Below, piece by piece: positions 8,928 through 20,192 of a stretch of DNA of 64,000 bases. The notes beneath the pieces are model-generated. The model saw only the letters and a list, made by a program, of their open reading frames with translations. It was not told where the DNA came from and did no database searches. Source of the DNA: Kazachstania africana CBS 2517 (Eukaryota; Ascomycota; Saccharomycetes; Saccharomycetales; Saccharomycetaceae); the NCBI RefSeq assembly GCF_000304475.1, contig NC_018941.1, forward strand, positions 868,001 to 932,000, given 5' to 3'. A program made the position numbers and the translations under genes. Position 1 is the first letter of the stretch. Each line of letters begins with the position of its first letter.

Positions 8928-10499
8928 ATGAGTGATAAGAAGACAGAAGATATAGGTGATGGTGGAGCTTTAGATTCTCAAGTAATTGCTCCGGGAATTC
9001 AAAGAAATTTGGAAAAGGAAGTAATTGCTGGGTTTACATTCAATATTTTACTATATCCTTTGATCTTAATATATTTCATTTCCACATTTGTTTATGTAAA
9101 TAGGAAAATCATACCATATCTGTTTATAGACGAAAAGTTCCACATTAACCAAACTATAACTTACATTAAGGGTGATTGGGCTCAATGGGACCCTAAGATT
9201 ACGACACCGCCAGGCCTCTATATCCTTGGTTGGTGTAACTATCACATAATAAAACCGATCTTCAAAAGTTGGTCAAATTTGACGATACTGAGATTGACAA
9301 ATTTAATGGGTGGCTTGCTAATTTTACCGATATGCATATTAAGGCCACTTTTCCTATTCAACGCAATTGGCTTCTGGCCTATCTCCTTAATGTGCTTTCC
9401 TTTGATGTCAACATATTATTATCTTTACTACACAGATGTTTGGTCCACTATATTGATTTTACAATCCCTCACTCTTGTAATGACTTTAAGTTGCGGCCCC
9501 AAATTGAGTATATGGCTAAGTGGCTTGTTTGCCGGTCTAAGTTGTATTTTCAGGCAAACAAATATCATATGGTCTGGTTTTGTCATGTTAATCTGCATCG
9601 AAAGGAAAGCAATGATTACAAAACAGTTCAATAGCAATAATTTCAATAATTATTTAAAGTGCTTCATCCTTTCTATAGAGGAATTTAAGGACGTGACCTT
9701 ACCATATTTCATCAATTTTATCTTATTCTTCTTTTATTTACTCTGGAATAGGTCAATAACATTAGGAGACAAATCGAATCATACCGCTGGCCTTCATTTA
9801 GTTCAAATTTTTTACTGCTTCACTTTTATCACTGTTTTCAGTTTACCGCTATGGTGCTCGAGAAATTTTTTAAAATCATACAAATTGAGATGCCTCAGTA
9901 GACCAGTTCGTACAATATTCGAATTGCTAGGGATAATGCTGATAATAAGATATTTTACAAGCGTTCATCCCTTCTTGTTAGCTGACAACAGACATTACAC
10001 TTTTTATTTATTTAAAAAATTGATAGGTAGAAAATCGAGATTGATTAAATATGCGTTAATGTCCATCATCTACCACTTCTGCTGTTTCAATTATATGGAG
10101 TTGATGAGGCCGAATGAAATGGTTTTCAATACAAACCAGCCATTACCTATTAAGGATCAAACCCAGTTACCTGTTCAATTAACTCACATTTCATGGACCG
10201 GTTTACTGTTATGTACGTTCATCACCATTGTACCTTCACCACTATTTGAGCCAAGATATTATATTCTACCGTACTATTTTTGGAGAATCTTCATAACCTG
10301 TAATGCAGAGCCCATTTTCGAAAAATTGGAAATTAAGACGGAGGTGAACAACGAAGAGTCCGTCACGATCGAATCTACTGGAAGACTTCTTTGGGAATTT
10401 CTCTGGTTTATGTCTATTAATATTTTCACATTATTGGTTTTTACTTACCATCCATTTAAATGGGATGATGAACCATTTTTACAGAGAATTATTTGGTAA
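8928..10499 (+). CDS. DIE2: Alg10 alpha-1,2-glucosyltransferase of the ER
   Basis: Adds the third and last glucose, in alpha-1,2 linkage from dolichyl-phosphate-glucose, to the lipid-linked Glc2Man9GlcNAc2 oligosaccharide before transfer to proteins. The 523 residues match S. cerevisiae Die2/Alg10 (about 525). The N-terminal luminal loop carries the family signature ([11 protein letters not shown] followed by [15 protein letters not shown]), and more than ten hydrophobic segments span the rest. The true ATG is 8928; the open frame extends upstream only through non-ATG codons. It is convergent with SMI1, with 214 bases between stops. Confidence 0.95.
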   Translation: MSDKKTEDIGDGGALDSQVIAPGIQRNLEKEVIAGFTFNILLYPLILIYFISTFVYVNRKIIPYLFIDEKFHINQTITYIKGDWAQWDPKITTPPGLYILGWCNYHIIKPIFKSWSNLTILRLTNLMGGLLILPICILRPLFLFNAIGFWPISLMCFPLMSTYYYLYYTDVWSTILILQSLTLVMTLSCGPKLSIWLSGLFAGLSCIFRQTNIIWSGFVMLICIERKAMITKQFNSNNFNNYLKCFILSIEEFKDVTLPYFINFILFFFYLLWNRSITLGDKSNHTAGLHLVQIFYCFTFITVFSLPLWCSRNFLKSYKLRCLSRPVRTIFELLGIMLIIRYFTSVHPFLLADNRHYTFYLFKKLIGRKSRLIKYALMSIIYHFCCFNYMELMRPNEMVFNTNQPLPIKDQTQLPVQLTHISWTGLLLCTFITIVPSPLFEPRYYILPYYFWRIFITCNAEPIFEKLEIKTEVNNEESVTIESTGRLLWEFLWFMSINIFTLLVFTYHPFKWDDEPFLQRIIW

Positions 10500-10713
10500 A
10501 TATTATCAATATTATATCCATATACAAACCACATTATATAACGCTTTTTGACATAAAGTACAACTTGTGCATTAAAAACTTGTATACAAGGTTCAAAAGT
10601 AAATATATTTATTGAATATGATTTATTTGAGAATGAAAAACAATAAAGAGTTAAGTAGGATGATTTAATGATAAAAGTAAGGTTACTCTTTTCACTTAGA
10701 GTACTTTTGGGGA

Positions 10714-12411
10714 TTATAATGCAACTGACTCAAATTCTTCTTTCAGATTTTCTACTGAAGTATTGGATTGCTTTTCAGCCGAGTCTTCTTCTGGCTTGGA
10801 GATTGAGCTGTTTTCTTCCTCTTCTTCTTTTTTGGTATCTTGTTCATTAGTTGCTTTTTCGTTGTCTTGCTCTTCAACAGACTTTTGTTCATTTGATTCT
10901 TCAACGGGAGCTTCTTCTTCCTTTTGTTCTTCAGCGGGAGCTTCTTCTTCCCATGGTTCTTCAACTTGAACATCTTCTTGCTTGTGTTCTTCAACTTGAA
11001 CATCTTCTTCTTTTACCTCCCCTTCTCTAGATTGTTCAACGATTTCATCTTCGTTAGGAGATTCAGTGTCCTTATCTTTATTTTCTGTGAGCGCAATTGC
11101 TGATTCTTCAGTTTGAATTTCCTCTCCAGCGCCCCGTAGCTCAGTTGTACTGTCTTGTTTTCCAAGTATTTCTGTATTTTCGCTTTGAATCTTAGCAATT
11201 TCATCATGTTCATCTTCATCATCTGTAATGATAGCCTCAATATCTTCTTCATTATCAACCTTAGACTCCGCCATAGAGACATCAGCGACATTGTGTTCTT
11301 CTTCTTCTTCTTCTTCTTTATTTATTATTACATGTGGTTTAACGGGACTTTGGAACTTCGTAGACTCTATTTCGGTGTTAGGCTCAACATTGCTATTATT
11401 ATTCAAATTTTGTTCTTGGTACTTGGTCCAACATCTTTGTTTCAATACTTCCAAGTAGTCTTGAACTACACCATTACTCTTTTTATCTCTGAAAACCAAT
11501 TCACCTTCACCAGAGTAATAATCATCAGAGTCATTAATTAAGAACCAATTACCTGCTTCTAAATCGTTAGCAAAAGATAGAAGGAATTCACCCCAGTTTG
11601 AATTGATAGCATATTTTGTGTCGAAGTCTCTACCGAATATAATAACTTGTCCATATTTACCATTTGGACCTGGTGACAAGTCTACACCGATATGGTTACC
11701 AGCATGGTCGGTAACTAAAGGAATCCATGCGGGATGAGCATATACTGGCAAAATAGTTTCAGGAGGAATTGAGGATTGAGTTGGAATGTAAGGTAATTTG
11801 AATTGACTCTTAGTTTGTGATTCGGTCATAGCAGCAGCTGACGAATTATTTGAGGACATCGTAGAGAGGTTATTGTTGCGTCTATTTAGATTTTTGGCAA
11901 CGTTCCTCCAAGCTTGAGTCATTGATACAATTTGATCTAATGTCATTAGTTGCAAACCGTAGATAAGACCGGAAGTACCGGTCATAGATTCCAAATCTTC
12001 CTGACCATCATGGATTCTTAGGGATGCTTTAACTGAGGCAGGGAATGAAATTTCTAAATCTTCCTCTGCATGTGTAATGTCATTTTTAGTGCATGGCTCA
12101 CTTAACGTAGCACTTAAATCTGGATTGTGGTCATCTGACCAGGAATCTATATGTCTCCAAGCCAACAAAGCTTCAGAGACACCTTCATTGTTGTAACTAT
12201 TAGAAGATTCAAATTCATTATTACGTGCATCATTATACTCGTCCATACCAATATTCATTTCTTCATCATGGTTAACATCAGGGTTAGATCTGTTATTTAG
12301 ACGTTGACCCATATGGAAGTCTTTGATCTCGTTTTCATTATACTCTGCGTAATGATCATCAGTACTAAAAGAGTAAACGAGTTCTTTAAGCTTCTTCTTG
12401 AATACATCCAT
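10714..12411 (-). CDS. SMI1: Smi1/Knr4 cell-wall synthesis regulator
   Basis: Knr4/Smi1 is an intrinsically disordered hub protein linked to the Slt2/Mpk1 cell-integrity MAP kinase and to beta-1,3-glucan and chitin synthesis; it localises to bud sites. The conserved globular core, founder of the SMI1/KNR4 (SUKH) fold, lies at about residues 78-320 ([54 protein letters not shown]). The C-terminal 230 residues are extremely Glu-rich with degenerate EEE/VEE/APVEE repeats. At 565 residues it is longer than the S. cerevisiae protein (about 505), mainly in this acidic tail. The ATG at 12411 matches the family start [10 protein letters not shown]. Confidence 0.96.
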   Translation of the reverse strand: MDVFKKKLKELVYSFSTDDHYAEYNENEIKDFHMGQRLNNRSNPDVNHDEEMNIGMDEYNDARNNEFESSNSYNNEGVSEALLAWRHIDSWSDDHNPDLSATLSEPCTKNDITHAEEDLEISFPASVKASLRIHDGQEDLESMTGTSGLIYGLQLMTLDQIVSMTQAWRNVAKNLNRRNNNLSTMSSNNSSAAAMTESQTKSQFKLPYIPTQSSIPPETILPVYAHPAWIPLVTDHAGNHIGVDLSPGPNGKYGQVIIFGRDFDTKYAINSNWGEFLLSFANDLEAGNWFLINDSDDYYSGEGELVFRDKKSNGVVQDYLEVLKQRCWTKYQEQNLNNNSNVEPNTEIESTKFQSPVKPHVIINKEEEEEEEHNVADVSMAESKVDNEEDIEAIITDDEDEHDEIAKIQSENTEILGKQDSTTELRGAGEEIQTEESAIALTENKDKDTESPNEDEIVEQSREGEVKEEDVQVEEHKQEDVQVEEPWEEEAPAEEQKEEEAPVEESNEQKSVEEQDNEKATNEQDTKKEEEEENSSISKPEEDSAEKQSNTSVENLKEEFESVAL

Positions 12412-13246
12412 TGTAAGAATAACTTCTAAATGCGATTATCCAACTAGTAAATGTATGTAAACTGTAGGGTATAAGCTCGAGAAACCAATAATTTTTTTCA
12501 AGTCGAACTAAATTATCTTGTTCATTAATTCCCATATATGAAAAAAAAGAAAAACGCGCGAGATGTTATATTCGTCGAACGGTTTAGAGAATGCGAAAAG
12601 ATCACCTTTAACGTGAATTAGCCCATACAAATTTATTGGCGAATGGCAGCTGCCGTTGGCTTAACGCTGAGATTAATAATGCACGTGGTTAGTAAGGAGC
12701 AGGCTGTTTGAATGGTCTGGCATGCGCTGTATATTGGTTGTGATAAGAGCATGTAAAATGGTGGTACAGACACCGTGATGACCCATCGTGGAGACGCATG
12801 ACCATAGTGTTCTTGTCATGACAGCAATTATTAGAATGGATCGATACGATGTAAGAGTTTGAAAAGAGCGATGCTGTTTCTTCGTTAGTGTGCAAAAAAT
12901 GATTTCGGTTTCTGATAAGACCTACATGCCACATATAATGCAGTATTAGTAGCTTACTATACAAGTCCAAGTAATTGCTACTTGTACGCATGACACAGCA
13001 GACTTCCCATACGCATAATTTATCCTATTTATGGAAACTACTTGTTATCGTCGCTCTACCTCGAAGCGTGTTCCATTTCCAGTATATATGACTTATGTAA
13101 GAAAGAACATGTATAGTTGACTCAGTGCAATTAAGAGAGCCATTTTGACATATTGCATAGTTTTACAGTACTATATCTTGCCGGCCGATCTTTCAGCAAC
13201 GAGCGAGATAAAATTGAAATAATAAATCTGTCATCAACGGTTGAAT

Positions 13247-13307
13247 GCTGCCTATTTTACTAGGCAACCTCATGGTCTTGAATAGCCCCAAGCAAAAAAT
13301 AGGCAGC
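13247..13307. repeat. Perfect 12-bp inverted repeat with 37-nt loop
   Basis: GCTGCCTATTTT at 13247-13258 is the exact reverse complement of AAAATAGGCAGC at 13296-13307. Transcribed from either strand it would fold into a stem-loop. The function is unknown. Confidence 0.7.
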
Positions 13308-13902
13308 GCAGTATCTTATTACATAATATATCTGATATATACGATACGGAGCCTCTTCCAACGTGTTGTAGTCGTAAACATCAATTTTTTAGCCGCTGAT
13401 GTTGCTTGAAGTTCATTTGAGAATTGAACACACCGCACCAAACTCTGCAATGACAATCAATAATCTATAGGACAGATGGGAAATGACAAACATTCCGCTA
13501 TCAAAAAATTCGAATTACTGAAATTTTAAGGATCCCATAACGAAAATCCGTCTACATCTTATAGGCGCTTGGACGTTTTCAATTGCTTCAAATAGACAAG
13601 ATCTATTTACATACGTTACCTTGTAACATACTTTACTCAATAATGAGGATAACTCTTATTTTTTACTCCGGTAGACTCCAGTATGTGGTCATCAAGACAA
13701 ATTCGATTAAATATGCGCCTTATTAAAAAACGAAATATAAGTTATTGGCTCGGAACCCTTATTAGAATTATGATCTATATTTCACTTGTATGGACGTATG
13801 CCATTGCATAAAGCGCAGTCCTGTTCACAACTTTCCTATATGTCTCTGATGAGGGACTGGTAATGCAGCTCGAGAAATATTCTGATTTTTTTTTCAATTA
13901 CT

Positions 13903-13928
13903 ATTCCAAAAAGAGAAAATGGTAAACA
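13903..13928 (+). promoter_or_regulatory. Candidate Mcm1-forkhead composite site upstream of SPO12/BNS1
   Basis: A degenerate Mcm1-like element (CC-AAAAAGAG-AAAA) is followed by a perfect forkhead core GTAAACA at 13922-13928, about 216 bases upstream of the start. This layout is that of the G2/M CLB2-cluster promoters. The Mcm1 half has at least two mismatches. Confidence 0.3.
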
Positions 13929-14143
13929 TATAAAAAAATCTCTCCTTTGTCCACAAAACGCACGGTATGGCAATGAGGCCTCCGAAGCCTTAGTAGACTT
14001 GCTAGCATGCAATTACACCGATCCATGTCCCTGTGGAAATCTTTTACTGGCGTTTCCTTACAGGTTATATACTATATATATACATATGTACAATTTTTTT
14101 TTACTAGAGTTACAGAGAAAAGAATAGCTGAATCACGGATAGC

Positions 14144-14608
14144 ATGGTATCAACTTCTGTTATGTCAAGTCCCATTACGTCTAAACAGCATACTACTAAA
14201 GACAAAGATACTTTCACAGAAATAAGAGAGGAAAAACATTCTAGCACTAGTTCACACACATCACGCAGTTCTGCTACGGCATTACGCAAGACTATATTCA
14301 AGAACAAAAAAGGGCATAATTTGAAGCTGAGATTGCAATTAGTGAGTAAGTTTCATTCCCCTACAGATAGACTTATTTCACCGTGTTCACAAAAATTAAA
14401 TAGTTATAAATCAAATATCTTTAAAATCAAAAATGCAAAACCAACAAAATTGGAGTTTCAAACAAATCCATCTAGTAATGACGAGGATGAAATGTCTGTA
14501 GATTCGGATACTCCAATGAAAGATATCAGTGGTATGAATAGTGAAAACCCAAGCGAAGAAAAAATTAAAGAAGATACCATATTCTCATATACATACACAT
14601 TAAAATAG
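14144..14608 (+). CDS. Spo12/Bns1 family mitotic-exit regulator
   Basis: Small nucleolar regulator of the FEAR network. Spo12 and its paralog Bns1 help release Cdc14 phosphatase from Net1 in anaphase and in meiosis I. The only conserved block of the family is present at about residues 70-100 (SPTDRLISPCSQKLNSYKSN, then PTKLEF), including the phosphorylatable Ser-Pro in RLISPCSQ. The rest is Ser/Thr-rich and low in complexity. The length of 154 residues lies between S. cerevisiae Bns1 (about 137) and Spo12 (about 173). Both duplicated tracks of S. cerevisiae carry a copy at this spot, so sequence alone does not decide which ortholog this is and I leave the symbol open. Confidence 0.9.
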   Translation: MVSTSVMSSPITSKQHTTKDKDTFTEIREEKHSSTSSHTSRSSATALRKTIFKNKKGHNLKLRLQLVSKFHSPTDRLISPCSQKLNSYKSNIFKIKNAKPTKLEFQTNPSSNDEDEMSVDSDTPMKDISGMNSENPSEEKIKEDTIFSYTYTLK

Positions 14609-14693
14609 AAAATATATATCTAAATATTCACAGGATCAGATATAACAAATGGAAATAACAGGAAAAGAAATCCATCAAATAGATGGACTAAGC

Positions 14694-15626
14694 TTATTTT
14701 GTCTTTTGACCACTTATTCTAGCGTCAACCAGTGTGTTCAATAATAACGATTCATTATCTAGTACTACTCTATTTGGAGAGTTAGCTAAAATCCTAGCGA
14801 TCTCTCTTGCGGTATCTAATCTCTTTAATTCGACATAATCCCTGGATTTCTTAATGGCTTCACCTATTAATTCAGCAGACTTAGCTTCACCTTGTGCCTT
14901 AACAACCATACCTTGCTTTTCCTGTCTTGCCTTGTCAACAATAAATGCTGCTCTTTGAGCATCTTGCTGTGCAATTTGTTTGGCTTCTACAGCTTGAGTG
15001 AACTCTGGAGAAAACGTCATAAACGTAATCGATACGTCATCCAACATTATATTAAATTTTGAAGCTCTGCGGACCAAATTCTCACGAATTAGTTTAGAGA
15101 CTTTCTCTCTTTGAGTGATCAGTTGAGAGGCATTAAATTGCGCCACGACTGCTTTCAAAACTTCATTTACAATTGAAGGCAATACTCTTTCGTCATAATC
15201 TTGACCCAAAGTTCTATAAATTATTGGTAGACTTCTAACATCTGGTCTGGAAAGTACTCTACATGTAATATTCACCATCTGCAGATCCTTTGTACCAGTA
15301 AGGGAAGCAACGTTACGTGGTTTTGCTCTTACATCATACACAATTGGAGTCTCCAACCATGGGAGAATAAAATGTGTACCCTCATTATATATCCTAGAGG
15401 AGACACCGTTAATACGCGAGTACACGATAGCTCTATGACCACCATCCACGTTGAACAGTGATTGTTGTAACAAAAAGGCACCACTACCCAGAAGAATCAA
15501 GCCACCAAGCCCCATTATCTTCCCCATAGGCCCATTGCCTCGTCCACCAGAAGAACGTTGCACTTTTGATAGTTGTTGCTGAAAAACTCTAGCATACCTT
15601 TGAAAATCGTTTGGAGAACCATTCAT
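14694..15626 (-). CDS. PHB2: Prohibitin 2, mitochondrial inner-membrane scaffold
   Basis: Forms the ring-shaped prohibitin complex with Phb1 in the inner mitochondrial membrane, regulating m-AAA protease and acting as a membrane scaffold. The 310 residues equal the S. cerevisiae length. A single N-terminal hydrophobic anchor lies at about residues 37-57, then the SPFH/PHB domain (NVDGGHRAIVYSRI, YDVRAKPRNVASLTGTKDLQ) and the Ala/Glu/Gln-rich coiled coil (VEAKQIAQQDAQRAAF). The ATG at 15626 gives MNGSPNDFQRYA, aligning with the yeast start. An in-frame upstream extension of 38 codons is not supported by the family. Confidence 0.97.
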   Translation of the reverse strand: MNGSPNDFQRYARVFQQQLSKVQRSSGGRGNGPMGKIMGLGGLILLGSGAFLLQQSLFNVDGGHRAIVYSRINGVSSRIYNEGTHFILPWLETPIVYDVRAKPRNVASLTGTKDLQMVNITCRVLSRPDVRSLPIIYRTLGQDYDERVLPSIVNEVLKAVVAQFNASQLITQREKVSKLIRENLVRRASKFNIMLDDVSITFMTFSPEFTQAVEAKQIAQQDAQRAAFIVDKARQEKQGMVVKAQGEAKSAELIGEAIKKSRDYVELKRLDTAREIARILANSPNRVVLDNESLLLNTLVDARISGQKTK

Positions 15627-16242
15627 AATGCCTCTAAAAAATTGTGCGTACAGGAATTTCCTTTTAAAATAGATGATGGTTGTAAAACTGTTGCAGTATC
15701 TGACCATCACTTCCCCTTCACAAATTGGATGCCGAATCAATTATATATCTCTATTTTTCTTAACGGACCGGGGTAAAACACCCAGTAACTACACCAAGTG
15801 AACATAGGGTTGAAGTCTCTGGTAATGTAGCAGTGATTCCGACAAGAGTGTCACAATTGCGAATCCTGATGTCCATATATATAAAGTATTTGATAACTAT
15901 GCAATGTGTAACATCTATCGAGGGCCCTACCCTCATGTTTGAAAAAAAAGGCATAGATCTAGGCATATTTTGCGGAAACACAGCTCTTTCTCTTTGAAAA
16001 GAGTAACAACTATTCACAATGACAATTGATATTTACAGTAACAATTTTCCACAGTAAGTACCGCATCAATTGGCCGAATTCCATTTTCTATCTGTTGAGC
16101 TCATTTTTTTGGCATTACTAGTCATCGATTGTTTCAATTCAAGTCTTAGCAAACATCAAAAAAATGAATTTAAACGGAGATTCGGGGGAGCAAGGTTCAA
16201 TATACAATTATCATCAATAAGACATACCGTATTATTTTGACT
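15627..16242. other. Divergent PHB2-NAS6 promoter region
   Basis: About 615 bases between divergent starts. No clear Rpn4 box was seen on the NAS6 side. Only accidental short open frames were found. Confidence 0.5.
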
Positions 16243-16935
16243 ATGTCAGATTTCCCACTACATCAAGCATGCATAAACAACGACTTGCATATGGTGCAAG
16301 AACTAATTGAAAATTCAGAAAACATCAAGAGGGATTTAACAGAAAAAGATATCGATGGAAGAACCCCATTACACTGGGCTACTTCATTTCAGTACTCTGA
16401 AATTATCCAGCTTCTTTTAAATAACATGAAAGCAATTGATTTAGATAATTTGAAGGATGATGCTGGGTGGACAGTATTCCATATCGCGTGTTCCATTGGC
16501 AATTTGAGCATCGTGGAAGCCTTATATAACAGAGACATCAAACCTGATTTGAACCTAGCAACGAGTCAAGGAGTCACTCCATTACATTTGGCTGTAGCAA
16601 AAAAATATAATGACGTAGTGAAATTTTTAATCGACAATGGTGCTAGTGTAAGAATCAAAGATAAGAAGGGACAGATTGCTTTACATAGAGCTGCCGCTGT
16701 AGGTTCAATGAAATTGGTAGAAACACTCTGTCAGAAAAATAGTCCCATCAATTGGGCAGATTCTAACGGATGGACGCCACTTTTCCACGCCTTAGCTGAG
16801 GGACATGCCGATATTGCGGTAGGATTAGTAAACCAAATGGGAGCAGATGCTACTATTGAAGATAGTAATGGATTAAAGGCGGTTGATGTCTCTGTGAATG
16901 ATAATGTCAAACAATATTTCTTAAAGAATATATAG
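16243..16935 (+). CDS. NAS6: Nas6, gankyrin-like proteasome assembly chaperone
   Basis: Ankyrin-repeat chaperone that binds the C-terminal domain of Rpt3 during assembly of the 19S regulatory particle and is released when the 26S proteasome forms. The 230 residues (S. cerevisiae about 228) consist almost entirely of ankyrin repeats; DGRTPLHWAT, GWTVFHIACSIGNL, GVTPLHLAVAKKY, GQIALHRAAAVGSM and GWTPLFHALAEGH are successive repeat cores. The ATG at 16243 begins MSDFPLHQAC, matching the family; an upstream in-frame TTG is not used. It is tandem with RTT107, whereas in S. cerevisiae PHO81 follows NAS6. Confidence 0.96.
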   Translation: MSDFPLHQACINNDLHMVQELIENSENIKRDLTEKDIDGRTPLHWATSFQYSEIIQLLLNNMKAIDLDNLKDDAGWTVFHIACSIGNLSIVEALYNRDIKPDLNLATSQGVTPLHLAVAKKYNDVVKFLIDNGASVRIKDKKGQIALHRAAAVGSMKLVETLCQKNSPINWADSNGWTPLFHALAEGHADIAVGLVNQMGADATIEDSNGLKAVDVSVNDNVKQYFLKNI

Positions 16936-17027
16936 CTGATTTAATGTACCCTACTGGCCTTCTCTAAATATTACCATTCACTTTTATATGATTTTCGATG
17001 ATCTTTTGATTCCTGTATATATCGTTA

Positions 17028-17033
17028 ACGCGT
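17028..17033. promoter_or_regulatory. MCB element (ACGCGT) upstream of RTT107
   Basis: A perfect MluI cell-cycle box, the MBF (Mbp1-Swi6) site, lies about 145 bases upstream of the RTT107 start and is followed by CGCG. It fits G1/S expression of a DNA-replication-stress gene. Confidence 0.5.
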
Positions 17034-17177
17034 CGCGATAAAATCGTACTAATTGATGATAGAACTGCAAGTGATTGAACTAGTTCCTCTGACAAGAAAG
17101 TAAATGCAGGAGAACCACCATTAACATTACAGCGATCAATCTAGACCTATTTACTAGCTAACTGAACCAAAAGTGCT

Positions 17178-20100
17178 ATGATATCTGAACCGCAATCACA
17201 GTTATTTGACAACCTGAACTTCTTGATTGTGATTACCACTGCAAGCGATGCCGAAACAATGCTCAGATGTGAAGGTCTCTTAAAGGTCAACTCAAGCAAT
17301 AGTGTTCAAATTTATTCAGAGGATGCAGAAAAGATAAAGCGATTACAAAGAGAAGCAAAAACCTCGGATTGGTTTTATGACAGCTTTAGCCGCTCTACAA
17401 ATGGTGAAATTCATTTCATAATTTCCCAAACTGCAGACTTTTTCTTCTACAACGAAGTAGCATTCGACTTACTAATACCAGTGGTCACTCCAGAATGGGT
17501 TACAGATTCTATAGCAAAGAAAATGTTACTTAAGCCATTGCCGTATTCTTCTAATGAGAGACACTGCCTAAAAGACCTAGAGATTTACCTTTCAGGCTAT
17601 TCACTTGATGAAAGTGAACAAATACTATACAGTTGCCTGATAGAATATTTGGGAGGTACTGTTACTAGTACTCTTTCAACGAATACCAAGATTATTATCA
17701 CGAAAACGTCAAAAGACCCAGTACTAAGCTCTGTTTTGAAGCTTAAACTACCGACAATAATCAAATTTGTATACCCAACTTGGCTGACTACATCTTTCAA
17801 GAAAAATTCAATGGATGATACAGAAACACACGAAATATTACCCACTGATGGTACCGTGAAAATGAAAAATCTGTCCAAAAAGCTCTGGAGTAAAAACCAT
17901 TCTACAAAGATAACGCATATGACCAATATATTTCAGGATCGTATCTTTTATATAAGCGCTGAGTTGAAGATCGATTCGGATATTAATATTTTTTTGAGTG
18001 ACATATTATTGTCTTGCTCTGGCTCGACCTGCCAACGTCTCGATGAGAGTGCAAAAACAAGTGCACATATTTATCTTGGATATACCAATGAGAATGAAGA
18101 ATATAACATGGCAAAAAACCGAGGTATAGAAGCTGGAAATTTGGTTTGGTTGTTCCAAATGCTTTCATGTCAGAAATATATACCACCGGCTTCGAATGTA
18201 ATCTTTGAACCATTCGACAAATCAAAGATATTCAATAAGGATACATTAATTGTTTCATTTTCTAATTTTTATGGGTTTCAGCGGTCTTATATAAAACTTC
18301 TAACATTAATGTTAGGAGGAGTTTCCACGAATGAGTTGTCCAAAAGGAACAATTTCTTGATTTCACGATTTTCAAGAGGAAGAAAATATGAAGCTGTACA
18401 ATTGCACTGGAAAAAGACATGTCAAGTTGTCAATATAGAATGGCTAGAGGATTGTTACAAGCATAAGACTTTACTTGATCCGAATGATGCCAAATTTCGG
18501 AATTTTAATGTAAGTTCCAGTTCAAAGTTCCTAATTCAGTTATCCCAAGATGTTGAAGAGAAAAATGTGATAGAAAAGAATGCAGGAAACACAGATATCA
18601 CTTCAGCACCGTCTAGTGAATCATCTCCAGAATCTGATAAAAGTATTGAAGGCGAATCTGTTGCAGGAATGGAGTTAATAAATGGAAACACTAAAATCGA
18701 TAGCAAGCACAAATCATACAATGTGGTGGATACTTATGAACCAGTTGTAGCTGACATGGCGGTAACTGAGGGCCCTACTGAAGGTCAGCATTTTTCAACA
18801 AATGTTGAACTTGCGACAGTTGGTAATAATACTGAAGAAGGCCTATTAATAATTGAAACCAATGATAGTAGCCATTCCAAAATAGGAGTTGAAACTGAAG
18901 ATAAGCTTGAACCTGTAGAGGAAATTAGAGAAAGCCAAATTAAAAGGACAGTTGAGAAAAAAGACAAGTTGGAGAAAGCAAGTACCGTTGCAGAGGATGC
19001 TCCCACTGCTAACCAAGAAATAGAGTCTTCGGTCAACTTCAATTCTATTTCTGATGAGGAAAATGACATCTTGAAGGGCACAGCCAAAGTGTCATCTAGC
19101 AGTAAGCAATCTTTAGAAACAGATGAAACTTTAGAAAAGATGATAAATCTCATAAAGAAAACCGAAAAAAGCATCAAGAGCAATTGTTCTTTTCCATGTG
19201 ATCCAACGATCAATGATCGTATACTGAATATTGAAAATATTCGGACAGCTGAGACAGCGAGCCAAAAGCAACAGCCACTATCGCCAACTTCTGTGGACAA
19301 AAATAGAGAAGAGATATCAACACATGATGCCATTACTATCGTAAATAAAGCAAAACGATCTGTAAGCCGACCAGTATCTTCTTCAAAAAGAAGAAAAACT
19401 GGTGAAATATTGACCGAAGGGAAAGTTGATGAGCTTTTGAGACGCTTCTTAACCGATGACAGCGATATTGAAAATTCATTTCCCATTTATGATATCAGAG
19501 CAGTCTCGACCAATTGTTTGGAAAATTTGAAAGAATTAGATATCAAAGTCCTAGATGTTCTTGGCATAAAAATCTTTTCGAACATTGATGACACCCATAA
19601 TTTAAATGCAATTATCGCTCCTAAGCGATTAAGAACGATCAAGTTTCTTAAAAGTTTAAGTTTCAATTCATTGGATTACGCAATAACTCCAGGGTTTATT
19701 AACGAAATTTTGAAATCCGTTTATAATACTAAAAATACAACATTTGACACACTCAAGATTGCGCACGATAAGTACGCAATTCCTGACATGACAAGCCACG
19801 TCTTGGAAACGACCAAATTGTCTACAAAAGTATTTGAACGTGGATATCTTTCCAACATCAACATTTTTCATGACATTCCAGGTGGTGCTGAAACAATTGC
19901 TTCAATCTTGAAATCGCACGGCATAAAGAAAGTGACCGTACTGCCATCTAATTTTGGCTTAGATGATTTGGCGTTAAATGAAATACGAGATTCTGATACA
20001 AATGTACCGAGATGCGTGATAGTTTCGCATAAAGCATCACAAGTTAGTAGATTTAAACGACTAGTCTCAACGAAAGGGAATCGTGAAGGTTTCAATGCGT

Positions 20101-20192
20101 TAATAGTTGAATGGAATTGGTGCGTCAACTGTATATTTTCTTTAAATGTCAGTTTTGCCGATACTTCCAATGTCTTACTTCGATACGAATAA
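17178..20192 (+). CDS. RTT107: Rtt107/Esc4 multi-BRCT DNA-damage scaffold
   Basis: Scaffold recruited to stalled or damaged replication forks, binding phosphorylated H2A and linking Slx4, Smc5/6 and Rtt101-Mms22. The 1,004 residues compare with about 1,070 in S. cerevisiae. BRCT repeats are visible by their spaced Trp motifs: VTPEWVTDSI (about 109), YPTWLTTSF (about 197), NLVWLFQML (about 325) and NIEWLEDCYKH (about 425). A central acidic, Ser/Glu-rich linker spans about 470-760, with a C-terminal tandem BRCT pair ending near EWNWCVNCIF. In S. cerevisiae this gene is on chromosome VIII next to SPO12; here it shares a track with NAS6 and YHB1. Confidence 0.92.
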   Translation: MISEPQSQLFDNLNFLIVITTASDAETMLRCEGLLKVNSSNSVQIYSEDAEKIKRLQREAKTSDWFYDSFSRSTNGEIHFIISQTADFFFYNEVAFDLLIPVVTPEWVTDSIAKKMLLKPLPYSSNERHCLKDLEIYLSGYSLDESEQILYSCLIEYLGGTVTSTLSTNTKIIITKTSKDPVLSSVLKLKLPTIIKFVYPTWLTTSFKKNSMDDTETHEILPTDGTVKMKNLSKKLWSKNHSTKITHMTNIFQDRIFYISAELKIDSDINIFLSDILLSCSGSTCQRLDESAKTSAHIYLGYTNENEEYNMAKNRGIEAGNLVWLFQMLSCQKYIPPASNVIFEPFDKSKIFNKDTLIVSFSNFYGFQRSYIKLLTLMLGGVSTNELSKRNNFLISRFSRGRKYEAVQLHWKKTCQVVNIEWLEDCYKHKTLLDPNDAKFRNFNVSSSSKFLIQLSQDVEEKNVIEKNAGNTDITSAPSSESSPESDKSIEGESVAGMELINGNTKIDSKHKSYNVVDTYEPVVADMAVTEGPTEGQHFSTNVELATVGNNTEEGLLIIETNDSSHSKIGVETEDKLEPVEEIRESQIKRTVEKKDKLEKASTVAEDAPTANQEIESSVNFNSISDEENDILKGTAKVSSSSKQSLETDETLEKMINLIKKTEKSIKSNCSFPCDPTINDRILNIENIRTAETASQKQQPLSPTSVDKNREEISTHDAITIVNKAKRSVSRPVSSSKRRKTGEILTEGKVDELLRRFLTDDSDIENSFPIYDIRAVSTNCLENLKELDIKVLDVLGIKIFSNIDDTHNLNAIIAPKRLRTIKFLKSLSFNSLDYAITPGFINEILKSVYNTKNTTFDTLKIAHDKYAIPDMTSHVLETTKLSTKVFERGYLSNINIFHDIPGGAETIASILKSHGIKKVTVLPSNFGLDDLALNEIRDSDTNVPRCVIVSHKASQVSRFKRLVSTKGNREGFNALIVEWNWCVNCIFSLNVSFADTSNVLLRYE

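Larger units (their letters stand above)
12412..14143. other. 1.7 kb gene-free spacer between SMI1 and SPO12/BNS1
   Basis: Divergent promoter space for SMI1 and the SPO12-type gene, but unusually long for this compact genome. It contains a CACGTG box (12682-12687), a perfect 12-bp inverted repeat (13247-13258 and 13296-13307) and a Mcm1/Fkh-like pair near the SPO12 end. Open frames up to 100 codons show no family resemblance. I recognised no tRNA or known snoRNA. Confidence 0.6.

Noticed and set aside
15627..15740. 38-codon N-terminal extension of PHB2
   Set aside because: The downstream Met gives exactly 310 residues and aligns with the known start.
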